Source of the DNA: Strongylocentrotus droebachiensis
Taxonomy: Eukaryota; Echinodermata; Echinoidea; Camarodonta; Strongylocentrotidae
Assembly (NCBI GenBank): GCA_035222895.1
Contig: JAVYIG010000902.1
Span: forward strand, 248,001 to 312,000
DNA length: 64,000 nucleotides
Reading direction: 5' to 3'
The notes beneath the pieces were generated by a model that ran no database searches, was not told the origin of the DNA, and was given only the letters and a program-made list of their open reading frames with translations. This document shows positions 23,901 to 35,585 of the stretch, in pieces. Position 1 is the first letter of the stretch. The number at the start of each line of letters is the position of its first letter. Position numbers and translations under genes: made by a program.

Positions 23901-26900
23901 TTATAAATCATCTGTATATACTGAGAAAAATACTTGTGTCATGTTATGTTTTATTAAACAGTGTCAATGTGTATTGGCATCTTTTTAAATTGATTTCTAT
24001 ACCTGAACAAAGAGATGCATTGAATCGTAACTCTATTGAACAAAGAAGGATAACATAATCGCATTTAACTCTCAAGTTAATGTAGTCATATAGATCTCCT
24101 GTAGAAACTTCTCTTAGCTCTTACCTTACTTCAGAGAAAGAGATTGGTATGATGAATTGAGTATTTTTTATCTACATTTTCTTTGTTTATATACAGGAAA
24201 AGGTAGTGAGTGCTCGTTTTAGCCCAGAGCAACCTGGTGTGTTCATAGAAGGTTATAGATTCAGGGCCGTGGAGCCTTATCTTCTTCCAAAGGTAAGTGG
24301 ATATATCTACAGTTATGTCGTTTACATCCGAAATGATCATGCTTTGAACTTTAATTTCAATTGTGCTTCTTTGCAGCCTACCTTTGCTGATTATGCATGA
24401 TTTTTATATTGTCAGATGAGATATTGTAGAAAACTAGAAAACCAGAAACTTAATCATTTGTAATTTGTTGGTACTGGTAACTACCATAGTCTTTGCAGCA
24501 TAAAACTTTATTGAACTACACAAATTTAGTGTTTTGATTCCATCGTGTAATAAAATTGCACGTAGGCTCAATCACAATGTTTGTAATTGTAGTAAAAATT
24601 ATGTAGCTAGGGTAATAAATGTGAGATGACATAGAAAGAATGAGTGGTAATGTAATGATTACTGTACCAAAATGAATCGTTAATCTTGACATATATTTCT
24701 CTATTCCGCACAGGGCTTTGAAGGGACAATAGTCGTTAACAGTTTCAATAAAGATGATCCTTCCACTACACTCTACCTCAGCAAAGATGCCACTAATAAT
24801 GGAGGAGGTGTCATAGAACTCCAGCAGGTAACAATTTCATTCATGCCCATAATTTTCTAAGAAACCAAGTTTGCAGGCACTAAACCTTGACAGTGAAGTG
24901 AATTATCTATACTGTAGACTGACAATTTAATAGTTCCTACGTTATAATTTCCCTCTGAAGAAAAGCTGGTACCAAAATAAGGATCAAGTTATTTGATGCA
25001 ACCCTCTATGTAAATGAAAACGACATGCTTAGCATCTTCTATTCTTTTCATATTTGCCTACTGGGTAAAATAATGTTTTTGTGGCACCTTGTACCTATGA
25101 ATTCAAAGAATATGGCTGTTTTGTAGTGTTTATGTTTCAATGTTAAAAGCAATGAGTATTGAAACAATGCTGGGAATAATGTACAGACAAAGTTTTATGA
25201 TAAAACATACTGGTACTGGTACTGAAACGTTAATCTTATCATTTTAATGTGTTCTTTGCCTATCCAGTATAGCAGATATAGTGAAGATAATTCAGACTTT
25301 CCTGAGAAGGTTGAGAAGTTAGATAGAGGTACAGAAGCCTTGGTATCAGGAAACTTCATCTACAACATTCATGGTAAGAACACTGGTTTAGACTAACTTA
25401 AAGGCACACTGTCCTACTTGTAGCTACTTGCTCCCTCTATATAGAAAACTTCCCCAATCGGAGCCTGTTGGTCCCCCATGATCCTCTTTTTCTTATGTTA
25501 ACTGAGAGCTGAGTTAATGAGATAGCCACCTGTCACAGTGACCTCGCTGGCTCGCTGTGTGGTCTAATCCCTTCTGACTGAAGTAGTAAAGCCTCCCTTT
25601 AATACATCTTTCTTGGTAGAATCAAGATATAAAGTCTTTTAGGTTCATTCCTGCTACTCCTCCTGTTTTTGTGGTGGATAGCTTAAATGGCTGTAGTGTC
25701 CACTAGTATCCATTGCTGTTTGCCTGGTATCATCATGTTGATATTTATTTGGTGAAACCTATGCCTGGGAGGCGGAAAGTGAACTCAATCACTGTAACCC
25801 TGGGGTGTGCAGGTGGACCATTACACCTGGGTTTCCCCTACTCTTATACGAATAATGCAGTGGGTTCTTAAAGGTAAAGACCAGTATTGGAAACGCCCCA
25901 ATTTCAAAAAATGAAATGGAAGCTCTTATTACCAATCATGTGAAGAATATGTTTTGAATAATACATGATGATAACAATTTTGCCGGGAAACCGCCTACTA
26001 TTTGATATATTTGGTAAATTAGTTTATCTATTGGACTGTGAGAGATAAAGACGCACATGTCGCGCACGTGTGCGTAGTCCCATATACATCTTTCTGTGTA
26101 CAGTGCTTGTAACTTTATGAAGACTGGGCCAAATTTCTTATCATTTTGATGATTCCAGAACCTTGCAGTACATCTATGCTAGATGATCAACCTTTTCTGA
26201 TCAATTTCACAACGTTTCTTTCACAATGCAATCGCATGACCATAACTGGTCTTTATCTTTAACATGAAAGGTGGTGACTCTCCTCTACCTAGGGCTTCCA
26301 TTTAACATCCTGTCCGAGGGATGTTGATATGAATGCCCTTTATTCAGACTCTTTCTCTTTATCTGTCTCCCCTCAATACACATCAGGTCAATAAACATTC
26401 AGCAGTTTTAGTTCTTCGAAAGTACCTAATACTTCACTTGTGTATATTTTATTCTATTTCTGTTTATTGTAACCTATATCTGAGCCATTTGTGAGCAATA
26501 CCCGAGTATCCATGTTAAATGTACATAGGACTTATAGATACCTGTACATGAAATGAAAGTACATGATTGTATCCTGTTGCCGATTGCTGTCATTCTATTG
26601 AAGCGAAACCTTCAATTCATAAACTTTTACTAATTAAATCTTCCTGACAGAACCTGACAAGCTGTCTGTATGGATGAACGTGAGTGAGGAACAGTCTTCA
26701 AAGTGGCATTCCAAGATTCTGAACGAGACAAAAGCTCTTCAAGAAGAGGCTGAGAATCAGAACGATATACTCCTGCTGGATGTGGTAGATACTTATAGAA
26801 ATATTCCTGCAAAAATGCTGCAATTTTATGAGTGGTAAGGTGCTTTCCATTTTTTCTTCTATTTTTTCATAGCAATTAAGAAATTGTAAGTGTTTGCAAT

Positions 26901-29900
26901 TTAGTAAATTCTTTTTAGTTTAGTTATTTTTTGATAGTCTTAACAGTCTATTTACATCATGATAAGCAATCCAGATCTTTGATTTTAATCTCAGTATGCT
27001 GATGAAGCTTTTTATGGTCAAAATGTCATGTTTAATTAGTAATGAAAAATTCTAGGGGTTTAAAAAAATAATGACATGATACTTCAAGTCAAAATATGAA
27101 ATTATCAATTATGAATCATGAGAATTCTATATATAAAACCAAAAAGAAGATGGTAGATTGCTCAGAAAGAAATGTTTAAACATTAAGATAAACTTTGTTG
27201 CCGGGGGGGGGGGGGGGGGGGAACTGTGTGAACTGCCAAAACTTTGCATGTATTTCTTTCCCCAACGAACTTGTTAACTATTGTATTTTTTTCTTCAAAT
27301 GGTATTCAAAATGTTTACAGGGTGGTGCAATCAAGCAATATCCAGTATGTAATCAAGACTGATGATGATGTATACATGAATCTGGATCATATTATGCAGG
27401 TTAGTAATTCTTATTGTTCATATTGACTAACATATGCAAATTAAAGACTGGAAAGCGTACACAACATTTCTACAATTAATATCTGCAAACATAGTAAACT
27501 GGTCTTCTGATCAGTATAAAATACATTGACAAGAAAAACTGAGAAAGAAATATATAAGTTGCACTACCATTGCACTCATTTATTTATTTATTTATTTATG
27601 CATGTTCACAATTTCACAATTCATTGAAGTTAACATCACATGAAAAATTAATATAATATAACAAATCATTTTCAATTTTACATGAATCATGGATGAATAG
27701 GTGTAGAAAAAGAATATAACGTTGTTTTATCAAAGACAAGTTGCAACTTATATACGTTTGAAGAATGAACACACAAAGGTGATGAAACATAAGCAAATAG
27801 AGCTTGAATCGTTACAACACCTTTCAAATATATGATATATGACAAATAAAATTCCTAAAGTTTTGTAGTGAACTATTTACACTATTTACAAAGTTAAAAA
27901 AAAGAAGAAAAACAAAAAAATTTCGTTAAGCCTAGTAACAAAATTATGTTAGATTTAATTAGAACTGATAAATAGATTATAATGTAAGTAATATCTTACA
28001 TCTGTGATATGATAATACATTTGAGTGCTCTTTTAAAGGAGTTTGTTGATTTTATATTTCGAATATCATTAGGTAAAGAATTCCATACATCTGGACCTCT
28101 GTGTCTGATTGATTTCTGGGCTAATGTAGTGTGAGGATTGACCACATGTAAATTCGATGACTGCCTTGTTGAATACGAATGAACCATGTTATTAGGTTGG
28201 AACATTGAAGATAATGACATAGGTAATAATTTGATATTAAAACGGAACATAAATATGGCAATTTGGAGGAAGTTAATATCATCAATCTTTAAGCATTTCA
28301 GTTTAACAAATAGTGGGGTAGCATGGTCACGATAACCAGCTCGGGTACATATGCGTACAGCTTTCTTTTGCAGCAGAAGAATATTATTAGTCACACACTT
28401 GGATGTTGCCCACAAAATATTACAATAAGATATGTGTGGTAAAATTAGACTATTATATAGCATTAGTAATATTCTATCAGAAACAAAACATTTTATTCTA
28501 TACAGTACGCCAATATTTCTGGAGATTGGTGTAACAATGTGTTTTACATGGTCGCTCCAGTCAAGTTTTTCATTGATATAGACACCAAGGAATTTCGTAC
28601 ATGTCTTTCTCTCTAAAGAAATATCATCTAGTTTAATATTAAGAGCAAGGTTGTCATTAGATTTTCTACCTCTAAAATGAATATAATTTTTATAATTTGT
28701 ATATGAGGTAAGTACATGAACCAGAATAAGTTTTTAATACCATTAGGCATTAAAAAAAAGATGTTGTATTGTCCTTTGCGACTGACCCAAAAATCTTGAA
28801 ATCTACGGTTGGCTTTGAAAAAAGAAAAAAAAAATTAAAGTTTTTTTAGAAGAAAAAAATGTTGAATGAATAAACAAATATGAAAGCATTCAAAACTGAG
28901 AAATATCAGCCAAAAGAGGGACAAAAAAAAAGTATTAAAAAAATAAGATTTCTGACCGACCGACCCATGCTTTACAACATCTTCTTTGTTTAGGCCTTAT
29001 ATTATTTCCTTCTGAACAATCAATCTTTGGAGAGCACCATTTTTTCTTTTACGATACTTCTTAGGATGATCCATCATTATAAAAGCTATTCCCTAAATGA
29101 TCCATATTGCAAAAACATGGGTTCAGTTCATTTTAAGTCGTTTATCAGTAAGTATATGTCGGTTGTGAATGTGTAGCTTATATTTCAATAATTAGATACC
29201 TGAATTGTAGTTATCATTTTCTTATCATGTTGACCAAATTCTTTACTTTAATCTTGTGTATGCAGAACTTTGTAATTGACGAGTACCCAACATCTAAACT
29301 GTGGTGGGGTCAGTTTCGATTCGGCTGGTCTGTGGAGCATCATGGGAAGTGGGCGGAGCATGACTACCAGTCACCTGTCTACCCATCGTTTGCCTGTGGA
29401 TCAGGCAGTATGATGACCAGGGATCTATTTCAGTGGATAGCCAATAATTCAAGGTAATTGGCATTTTATTTCTATGGCAGATTAAACTAAATTGTGCAAA
29501 GGGCCAGATATGATATTTTCCTTTGTGCATTTTTAAAGATTTTGTTCTTCTCTTCAGTAGGATTATCATTTTAAAACCTATTTGTAACACATTGACACAA
29601 GTCTTTGAAGTATTTTTTTCTGCAATGATGAAACCCCTCCCCCCCCCCATTTTTTTTTTTTTTTTAATTTTTTGTAAATAGATATAGGATATGGTTAAGT
29701 AGGTAAAATGCTAGTGGTGTCATGTTTTTTCTAACAGCTGTCTGTAAACTGTTAATTTTGTTTTCTTTACTTTTCCCTTACACAGAAATCTTTTTAAATT
29801 TCAAGGAGAAGACGTATCCTTGGGTATATGGTTAGCTGCACTTCAACCAAATTACCATGACGACCCAAGGTGGCATTGTGACAATACATGTTTGTCATCA

Positions 29901-29990
29901 ATGTATGTATCTGCGGAATTAACTCCAGATGAAATTCGTAGCAGATGGCATCATAGAAGACAATGTGGGGATCCATGTGGGTGTGGATGA
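17933..29990 (+). CDS. B3GALNT2: B3GALNT2 beta-1,3-N-acetylgalactosaminyltransferase, complete (501 codons)
   Basis: GT31 enzyme of the ER that adds beta-1,3-GalNAc to GlcNAc on the O-mannosyl core M3 glycan of alpha-dystroglycan. Exons: 17933-18041, 20391-20523, 21005-21105, 22267-22355, 23424-23525, 24197-24292, 24714-24827, 25268-25373, 26651-26834, 27321-27399, 29266-29453 and 29786-29990. These total 1,506 nt, phase-consistent; the vertebrate protein is about 500 residues. The N-terminus has one signal-anchor helix (VLVAIGVALAVIVV). Family motifs in order: FLGILSARDHFEHRKAIRETW; RRDPYSC; ARFSPEQPGV; FEGTIV; LLLDVVDTYRNIPAK; the metal-binding TDDDVY (exon 27321-27399); FRFGWSV; PSFACGSGSMMTRDL; FQGEDVSLGIWLAAL; and the Cys-rich end CGDPCGCG. 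Introns carry a hAT-like element, a 690-bp MITE, a dispersed repeat, an antisense LINE fragment and a duplicated 70-bp repeat. Confidence 0.95.
18416..18486 (+). repeat. Dispersed 70-bp repeat, copy 1
   Basis: Contains GGGGTGTGCAGGTGGACC and CTACTCTTATACGAATA. The same sequence with a few changes lies at 25800-25870, also within a B3GALNT2 intron and in the same orientation. Function unknown. Confidence 0.75.
18614..19642. mobile_element. Non-autonomous DNA transposon, about 1.03 kb, hAT-like ends
   Basis: The left terminus CAGGGGGCCGTTTCTCGAAA is matched by the inverted right terminus, CAGGGGGCCATTTCTCGAAA in reverse complement. Further inside, TTTCACGAAGCC and GGCTTTGTGAAA are also complementary, so about 100 bp of each end pairs imperfectly. 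The CAGGG start is typical of hAT elements. No transposase ORF. A clean 8-bp target duplication was not found. It lies in B3GALNT2 intron 1, flanked by a roughly 50-bp direct repeat (TGGTTGTGTGGAGTGAATGA) at about 18506 and 19741. Confidence 0.7.
21164..21853. mobile_element. 690-bp MITE with perfect 28-bp terminal inverted repeats
   Basis: Both ends carry the same 28 bp in inverted orientation (CGTCGGCCTTATGCC, then AAAAGGGCCTTAA). They are flanked by the 4-bp direct repeat ATAC (21160-21163 and 21854-21857), the target duplication. Inside, the motif TTATGCCAAAAGGGCCTTAA or a variant recurs about ten times in both orientations (near 21310, 21343, 21437, 21519, 21546, 21576 and 21614). An alternating purine-pyrimidine CG/TA palindrome lies at about 21455-21505. 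It lies in B3GALNT2 intron 3. No ORF. Confidence 0.9.
22523..23120. mobile_element. Non-coding dispersed element with GTCC tract and internal repeats
   Basis: Begins with a hairpin made by AGCTCATC and GATGAGCT around GGCCCAAAGGCC, followed by a GTCC microsatellite (22570-22597). Then come three imperfect direct repeats of about 130 bp, each with CTTCTTC, TTTGATT and TCTACACAGAATTTTG. The right end is near GATGCGGATGAGCGC. It lies in B3GALNT2 intron 4. It resembles small dispersed repeats of marine invertebrates; the class is uncertain. Confidence 0.6.
25800..25870 (+). repeat. Dispersed 70-bp repeat, copy 2
   Basis: Second copy of the sequence at 18416-18486 in the same orientation, in the B3GALNT2 intron between exons 25268-25373 and 26651-26834. 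Confidence 0.75.
27202..27221 (+). repeat. Poly-G tract
   Basis: Homopolymer G run in the intron before the TDDDVY exon. Similar runs occur at 1320-1334, 12341-12352 and, as poly-C, near 53032-53052 and 53691-53704. Exact lengths may be assembly-dependent. Confidence 0.8.
27577..28710 (-). mobile_element. 5'-truncated non-LTR (LINE) retrotransposon, end of the RT ORF
   Basis: A minus-strand open frame ends at 27996 and extends upstream to about 28700. It encodes the end of a CR1/Jockey-type reverse transcriptase: RKTCTKFLGVYINEKLDW, then LYNSLILPHISYCNILWA, and a C-terminal RHRGPDVWNSLPNDIR motif. About 400 bp of 3' UTR follow, ending in an AATA microsatellite (27578-27600), as expected for this class. 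The catalytic core is missing, so it cannot move by itself. It lies antisense in the B3GALNT2 intron between exons 27321-27399 and 29266-29453. Confidence 0.85.
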
Positions 29991-32900
29991 CGATAGTAGA
30001 TGGGTTTTTTGTTGTCATTTGTTGAAATAGGTCAAATTATTCTCCAGCTTCTTTTTCTTAAAGGCATCGTTTAACAATGTGAAATCTGAGATGCACGGCC
30101 CTACGTGTTATCAGTGTCTGTGATATGGTGTAATATTGAAGCCCTAACAAAAAATCGCTCTTCAAAATGATCAAGAAGTGCCTCAAAAAAAGTAGAAATC
30201 TTTGATTGACCGGTTTTACCATACTTGTTTTTTTCCCAATAGACTGTAGTGTTATGAAAACCAAAATAGAGGAAAATGCAAAATTTGGTTTAGATTTCCA
30301 ATCATAAATATCTTGATAATCAGACAGGTGATCGGCTTTTAAAAGTTGTGGGGTTCCTGATTGACCTAAAGGTTTATAATTATCATTGCAGAATGAGCTA
30401 AATCTAGAATTTTGTTTCAGAATCTGAGACAAAGTTACCGGATCCCTTCAAGAGAAAAAAAACAAATCTTTTATTTTGTCTTATTCTTTTGTTCTGAAAC
30501 AGCATAGATTAATTTACTTAATTTGTATAGTTACTAGATGTTTGATTTAGCCTGGGTGAATAGTTCCTGAAATTTTTTAACTGAAACTTTTCCTGATTGA
30601 CAATATGAATTCCATCTTTCTCCATGAATTTGATATCTTCCTTTGGACTTTCTCCCCTGTGCAATGGCTGGTTTTTGCATCCTGTTCCTGACTTCACCAA
30701 ACCATCAAAGACTGAATCATGCAGTTATTGCATGTTTATGTAGTCAAGGAATATGACTATTAAATGAAAAAGAAGCTGGTGAATATACGGTTGCCCATAA
30801 ACTTGGAATTATTTTTCAATACCTCTTTTCATGAAATGATTGTGACAATTTGATTTATTCTTGGTAGATGTTAATCAAGTTTATATCTTCTCAAAGCTTT
30901 ATTGGTCAATCTCCATGACTCTTTATATATTGATAGAGTCTTGAGAATATATAAAACTTTATCAAGAATATATCATATTGTCACAATCACTTAATGAAAA
31001 GAGGTAAAGAAAAATTATTCCAACCAAATTGGCGACAGTGTAATTATATCTGTTATTTTGCTACTAATTGGTGCTATGTTTTGTCTTCAAGTGTACTAGA
31101 AAAATTGGACCATGTGATCAAAATATGGACATTACAGTATTACTTTTTATCGTAATGTTTTTAAAGAGGCTTTGGTAATATTGATGTAAAGAATTATAAG
31201 GTTTGAGAAACTATTTTTGTATAAAGTTTTGTGGAAGCTTTGTATTTTATTTCCAATTGTTATGTTTAGGCTCTGACATGAGACTCAATTGTAATTCTTG
31301 CCTTTCATCCATAAATTGTGTCAAATCAAAGCACTTCTTACACCTCCACGTCTTATAAGCCCTTCATACAAAATAAAAAACATAAAATGGAAATTTTACT
31401 AAATACTTTTTATCCTTCAGTAGTAGAATACCCCTCTTTAATTCTAAATGAGCACAATCATCAATTTAATGAATCTTGAAACCATTTTATTTATGAGGGA
31501 TACATGATATTTCCTCCATAATTTGAGTCATCTACACCCATGCATTATTGAACTCTGTTTGAATAACAGGGTTATTAATTCTTCCTTGACTATGCCCCAA
31601 ATTGTGCAATGTTTATGGTATTACACAAACTGTCGGTGGTTAAGTATAAGTATTGTGCAGCTTTTAAGTAATTTCTTCAATACATGTATATCTAAAGGCT
31701 CTTTCAGATATTCAGATATGAAGCAGTAAACCGAGGCGTTAAAAAAAAAAAAACCTGTATGTAAATGAATGGCAACTGTGCGCAATAAAGGTCCTAAACA
31801 TATTCAGTGAGTTCTATGTTACAAGATGCAGGAATGTGAAGCATATTACACTTCTGTCTTTAAAAAATCGCCTTGGGTTACCATCACATATCTGAACAAA
31901 TCTTACAACTTGATATGAATGGGGAGGTGTATGCTATCTATTTTTTCTGGTATTGTAACAGTTGCATTCTTGCCATGTCTTATCTTGCGTATTGTAATAC
32001 AGTCAGTTTATGACCATCATTTTCCAGGATTAATGTTAGATAATTTTAAGTATTAACGTGGTCATTTTTGTTGTCGGTCCAGTTTGAAATATCTTGGATT
32101 CTATTGATTTGATGTTGTTCTTCCGTGTTGCCTTTGCTTATCAGTACATGAGATACAATCTTGTTTATGTTGTATTTATTAGTCACATAGTGCCTGTAGT
32201 TGTATCAAATGCACAGCGCATAACTTACAGAGGATTGGTAGAGAAAATAAATATTCTGTACCTACACTAGGATATGTGTGTAGAGTGGAAAAGATACATG
32301 TTTATACATGTATTTGAAAGAATTATCACTAGACAAAACATCTAAACAAGAAATTATAGAACTTGGACCAGCAAAATTAACTTGCTATATCAGGTATCTT
32401 GTTATATCAAAGCTTTTTTTAACTAGCTTCCACTGTATTACAAGGTTCTACAACTGGACTTCATCAGCAGCTGCTTAATTTCTTCTTCCAAAGAAATAAT
32501 ATCGCTGAGCATTACATCAAATCCATCCCCTTTTTTAGTACTGGTAGTTAATTTATTGCATTTACACATATTTCCATCACCTGTCAACATTTATCTCCAT
32601 AATCATTGATCATTTCTTGCCATTCTTTTTGTTGTTCCTAGCCACGAGTGACATCTTGAGATTTTAGGACAAGGCAACAGTTGAAGTATTTATTAACCAA
32701 ATCATCATTATACCTTGCCTGAATACATCTGGAAAGCCACTTTAAAACTTTATTTCTCTTTCTATTACAATTTTCTCCCAAAGGCTTATGAGCTTATTTT
32801 TGTGAAGGATGAATTTAAGGGAAATAGGAAACGCGTCGTAATGGATATTGGTAACTATGTAAATGTTTACGATCATTCATGTCTGTGACGTATTGAACAA

Positions 32901-35585
32901 AATAATGATAAACAAGGGGATACTTTCCCCTTGTTAATTTGCAAATTTCCATTTCTTTCTTTATTTTTGATTTTAAACAAATCTAGCCAGGTGTAAAGTG
33001 CTGCAACATCACAATAATCATATCATTGAAATGCAACGCAAAGACAGTATTTAACAAAAAGAAAAAAAACTTTCCATGTTTCCTAGCTGTATTTGTTTTA
33101 AAATGCCAACCTACAAGATCAACTTAAAATATAATGTTCTTCAAAATGATTGATTTTCTTATCTGCAAGTCGGTTGAGAACTAATTTTAACTGTAGACAC
33201 GACTTTTTCAAATATTGTGTATATTATATTTTGTTAACAATGTACGAATTGTGATGTATATGGTGTATATTTGTTAATACCCACCAGTCATGTCATGCTT
33301 GAATGTATATCAATTGTTATGTACCATACAGAAGTGTGTGTTTCTATTTTACAACATATTCATTGGTGCTGATTAAGTGCTTTGTTATATTTGATAGCTT
33401 GCAAATGTACAAGATAAAACAAGAGACTGATGCTATATTTTTGTATAACTTTGATATTTCATATGTATGATAGGGAGTATCCTATGTACAAATTTAAGGA
33501 TAAAATATCATCTGAACAGTTGAATGTATGTAATTGTGATTTTATGGATGACAAAAGTATTGTATGACAGCTCATTTTTGTAATAAAGAAACCAAACAGT
33601 AAGATAAATTTAAGTCTTTGCATGATGCAATGTTTTATTCAAGCATGACTGATTTGTTTAAACAATATGTGTACTGACTGCTGCTTTGATGTTCAAAATG
33701 ATCAGAAGATGATCTTATAAACATTGCAAACTATACAACTACATTCCTCATCTTCTTGGAAAAAGTTTATCATACAAATATGAATAAATATGTTCTACAG
33801 TTAACCTGACTTTTTGTTTAACCAATCATCTACACAAATACATGTCTCACATCAACATGTCTCACATCAACACTTTGCCTTTGAACTTGGAAAGAAAATG
33901 CATGGAATTTAATTTTTACACAAACCCCATTTATATGAGAAATGATATGGAATCGGGGATGCTCTCATATTTGTCTACTTTAGTTATTACAGGTAAATGC
34001 AACCCTTTTTCTTTAGCATTAGAGGTTTTAAAAGTTTAGTTTAACAATATCAACTTCTGAACATCAGAAAATTCACATAAATGAAAATGTTTTGATACTC
34101 ATACTTCTATAGTAATATGTGATGATAGAATTTCTTTTGTCAATGTAAAATATAAACAAATATCAACACATTTACATTGCAAAAATTTAGACTTGAATAT
34201 CATATATAGAAATATACAATGACTGAAATTCAATGAAATCCAATAGAAATATTCAGTTGAATTCAATAATATAGTGGATATGCTAACATAAAACATGCAA
34301 TGGCATGCTACTGGACTGACTTTTGTATCTAGACATTATATCTGGAAATAAAAGTTGTTCACGCATAAGAAGTGTTAGTACATTAAACTACAGAGTACAT
34401 GTACATATGGGAAATGTATGTATATTGGTGTGATATATGAGAAAATAATTTTGCACTACTCGTGTTAACTTAAGAATTTAGTTGGAAAATAGTTATTAAG
34501 GTTTTTACTCGGATTAAATTACAGAAACTTAATACAAGGTCACTCAAATCCTAAATGAAAGTACAATTACCATAATTTCTTGTGCTTCTTGATGACAAGG
34601 AGCTTTCCACACACAAAGTATGTAAAGTAATATTACTTCACAAATCAATAATACTTTGGCAAATGAATGCTACATGCTTCCATTTCAAGGCACTTTATAG
34701 ATACGATTGTTTTTGCTATGACCATACTATTCCCACCCTCACAAATAATTGAGAACCAAACATAAATTGATTTTGTTGATTAAGATCATTGCAATTGAGA
34801 AAAAATCAGTGACTTCCCGTTTTATTACATCAAGTCTAGATGCAGATATTCAAATTTTCAATTCAAATGAATTTAGCCTCAAAACTAATAATCTTTCACC
34901 TTTAATAATCATAATTCAATATTTTAAAATAGACTAGCTTTGCATGTGTAAAAAAAAAGGTCACCTAACTTGTGATCAGACTGAAGATTGAAATATTAAC
35001 ATTAATTGTTAATTTTCAAAATAACTCTCACGTGGTGTAAAGGTTAATATGCCACTACTGATCAAGAACATGAATACAAAAATAGAAAAAGATATCAAAT
35101 TCACTAAATCAATGCATTATTGAGAAATATCAGAAATTGTCAAAAGATAACATTGATTGAACAAGCAATACAAAAACTCAACAAATAGCAAAGCAATTCC
35201 AAACTAGAATGATTTTCAAAACAAATTATTTCAGTAACAACTTGATGTTTATTTCAAACTATTAAAACACTTCATTTTTATAAAAATATGAACATTAAAA
35301 AACTATTAAAAAACCTCAATTTTTATTGGTTGAGGGACCACTTTCTAATTGCTGAACGTTCATGACTTAACCGATGAACCACATTTATACCACACCTGCA
35401 AAAACTAAATTAAAATGCATATTCTGGATTCTGTTTTTGTGATGATTTTCTCCTTTCGTCATTCATCTTTCAATTGAGAGATCTGCTCCCCTATTCCTGC
35501 ACTGTTTAACTGTCGCTAAAGATGTATATCTGATTGATGAAGAAAGAACTAATTTTCAAGCGGTTAACAGTCATGGTGGATACCT
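29991..35585. other. Convergent 3' region between B3GALNT2 and the bHLH-HMG gene
   Basis: 5.6 kb, very AT-rich, with no recognisable coding region. Plus-strand AATAAA signals at 31784-31789 and 33582-33587 are candidates for B3GALNT2 polyadenylation, implying a 3' UTR of 1.8-3.6 kb. Minus-strand AATAAA (seen as TTTATT) near 35248 and 35321 would serve the bHLH-HMG gene, 260-340 bp after its stop. A 220-bp inverted repeat lies at 30803-31023. Nothing else was identified. Confidence 0.6.
30803..31023. repeat. 220-bp inverted repeat in the B3GALNT2 3' region
   Basis: The left arm from TTGGAATTATTTTTC through CCTCTTTTCATGAAATG and GATTGTGACAAT is complementary to the right arm ending near 31023. 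An inner GACTCT/AGAGTC hairpin closes the loop around 30919-30943. It is probably a MITE relic. If it lies in the 3' UTR, it would form a long double-stranded stem in the mRNA. Confidence 0.75.

Noticed and set aside
28720..28960. A further coding exon or second LINE ORF after 28710
   Set aside because: The sequence becomes A-rich and frame-broken; the LINE similarity ends near 28710, consistent with 5' truncation.
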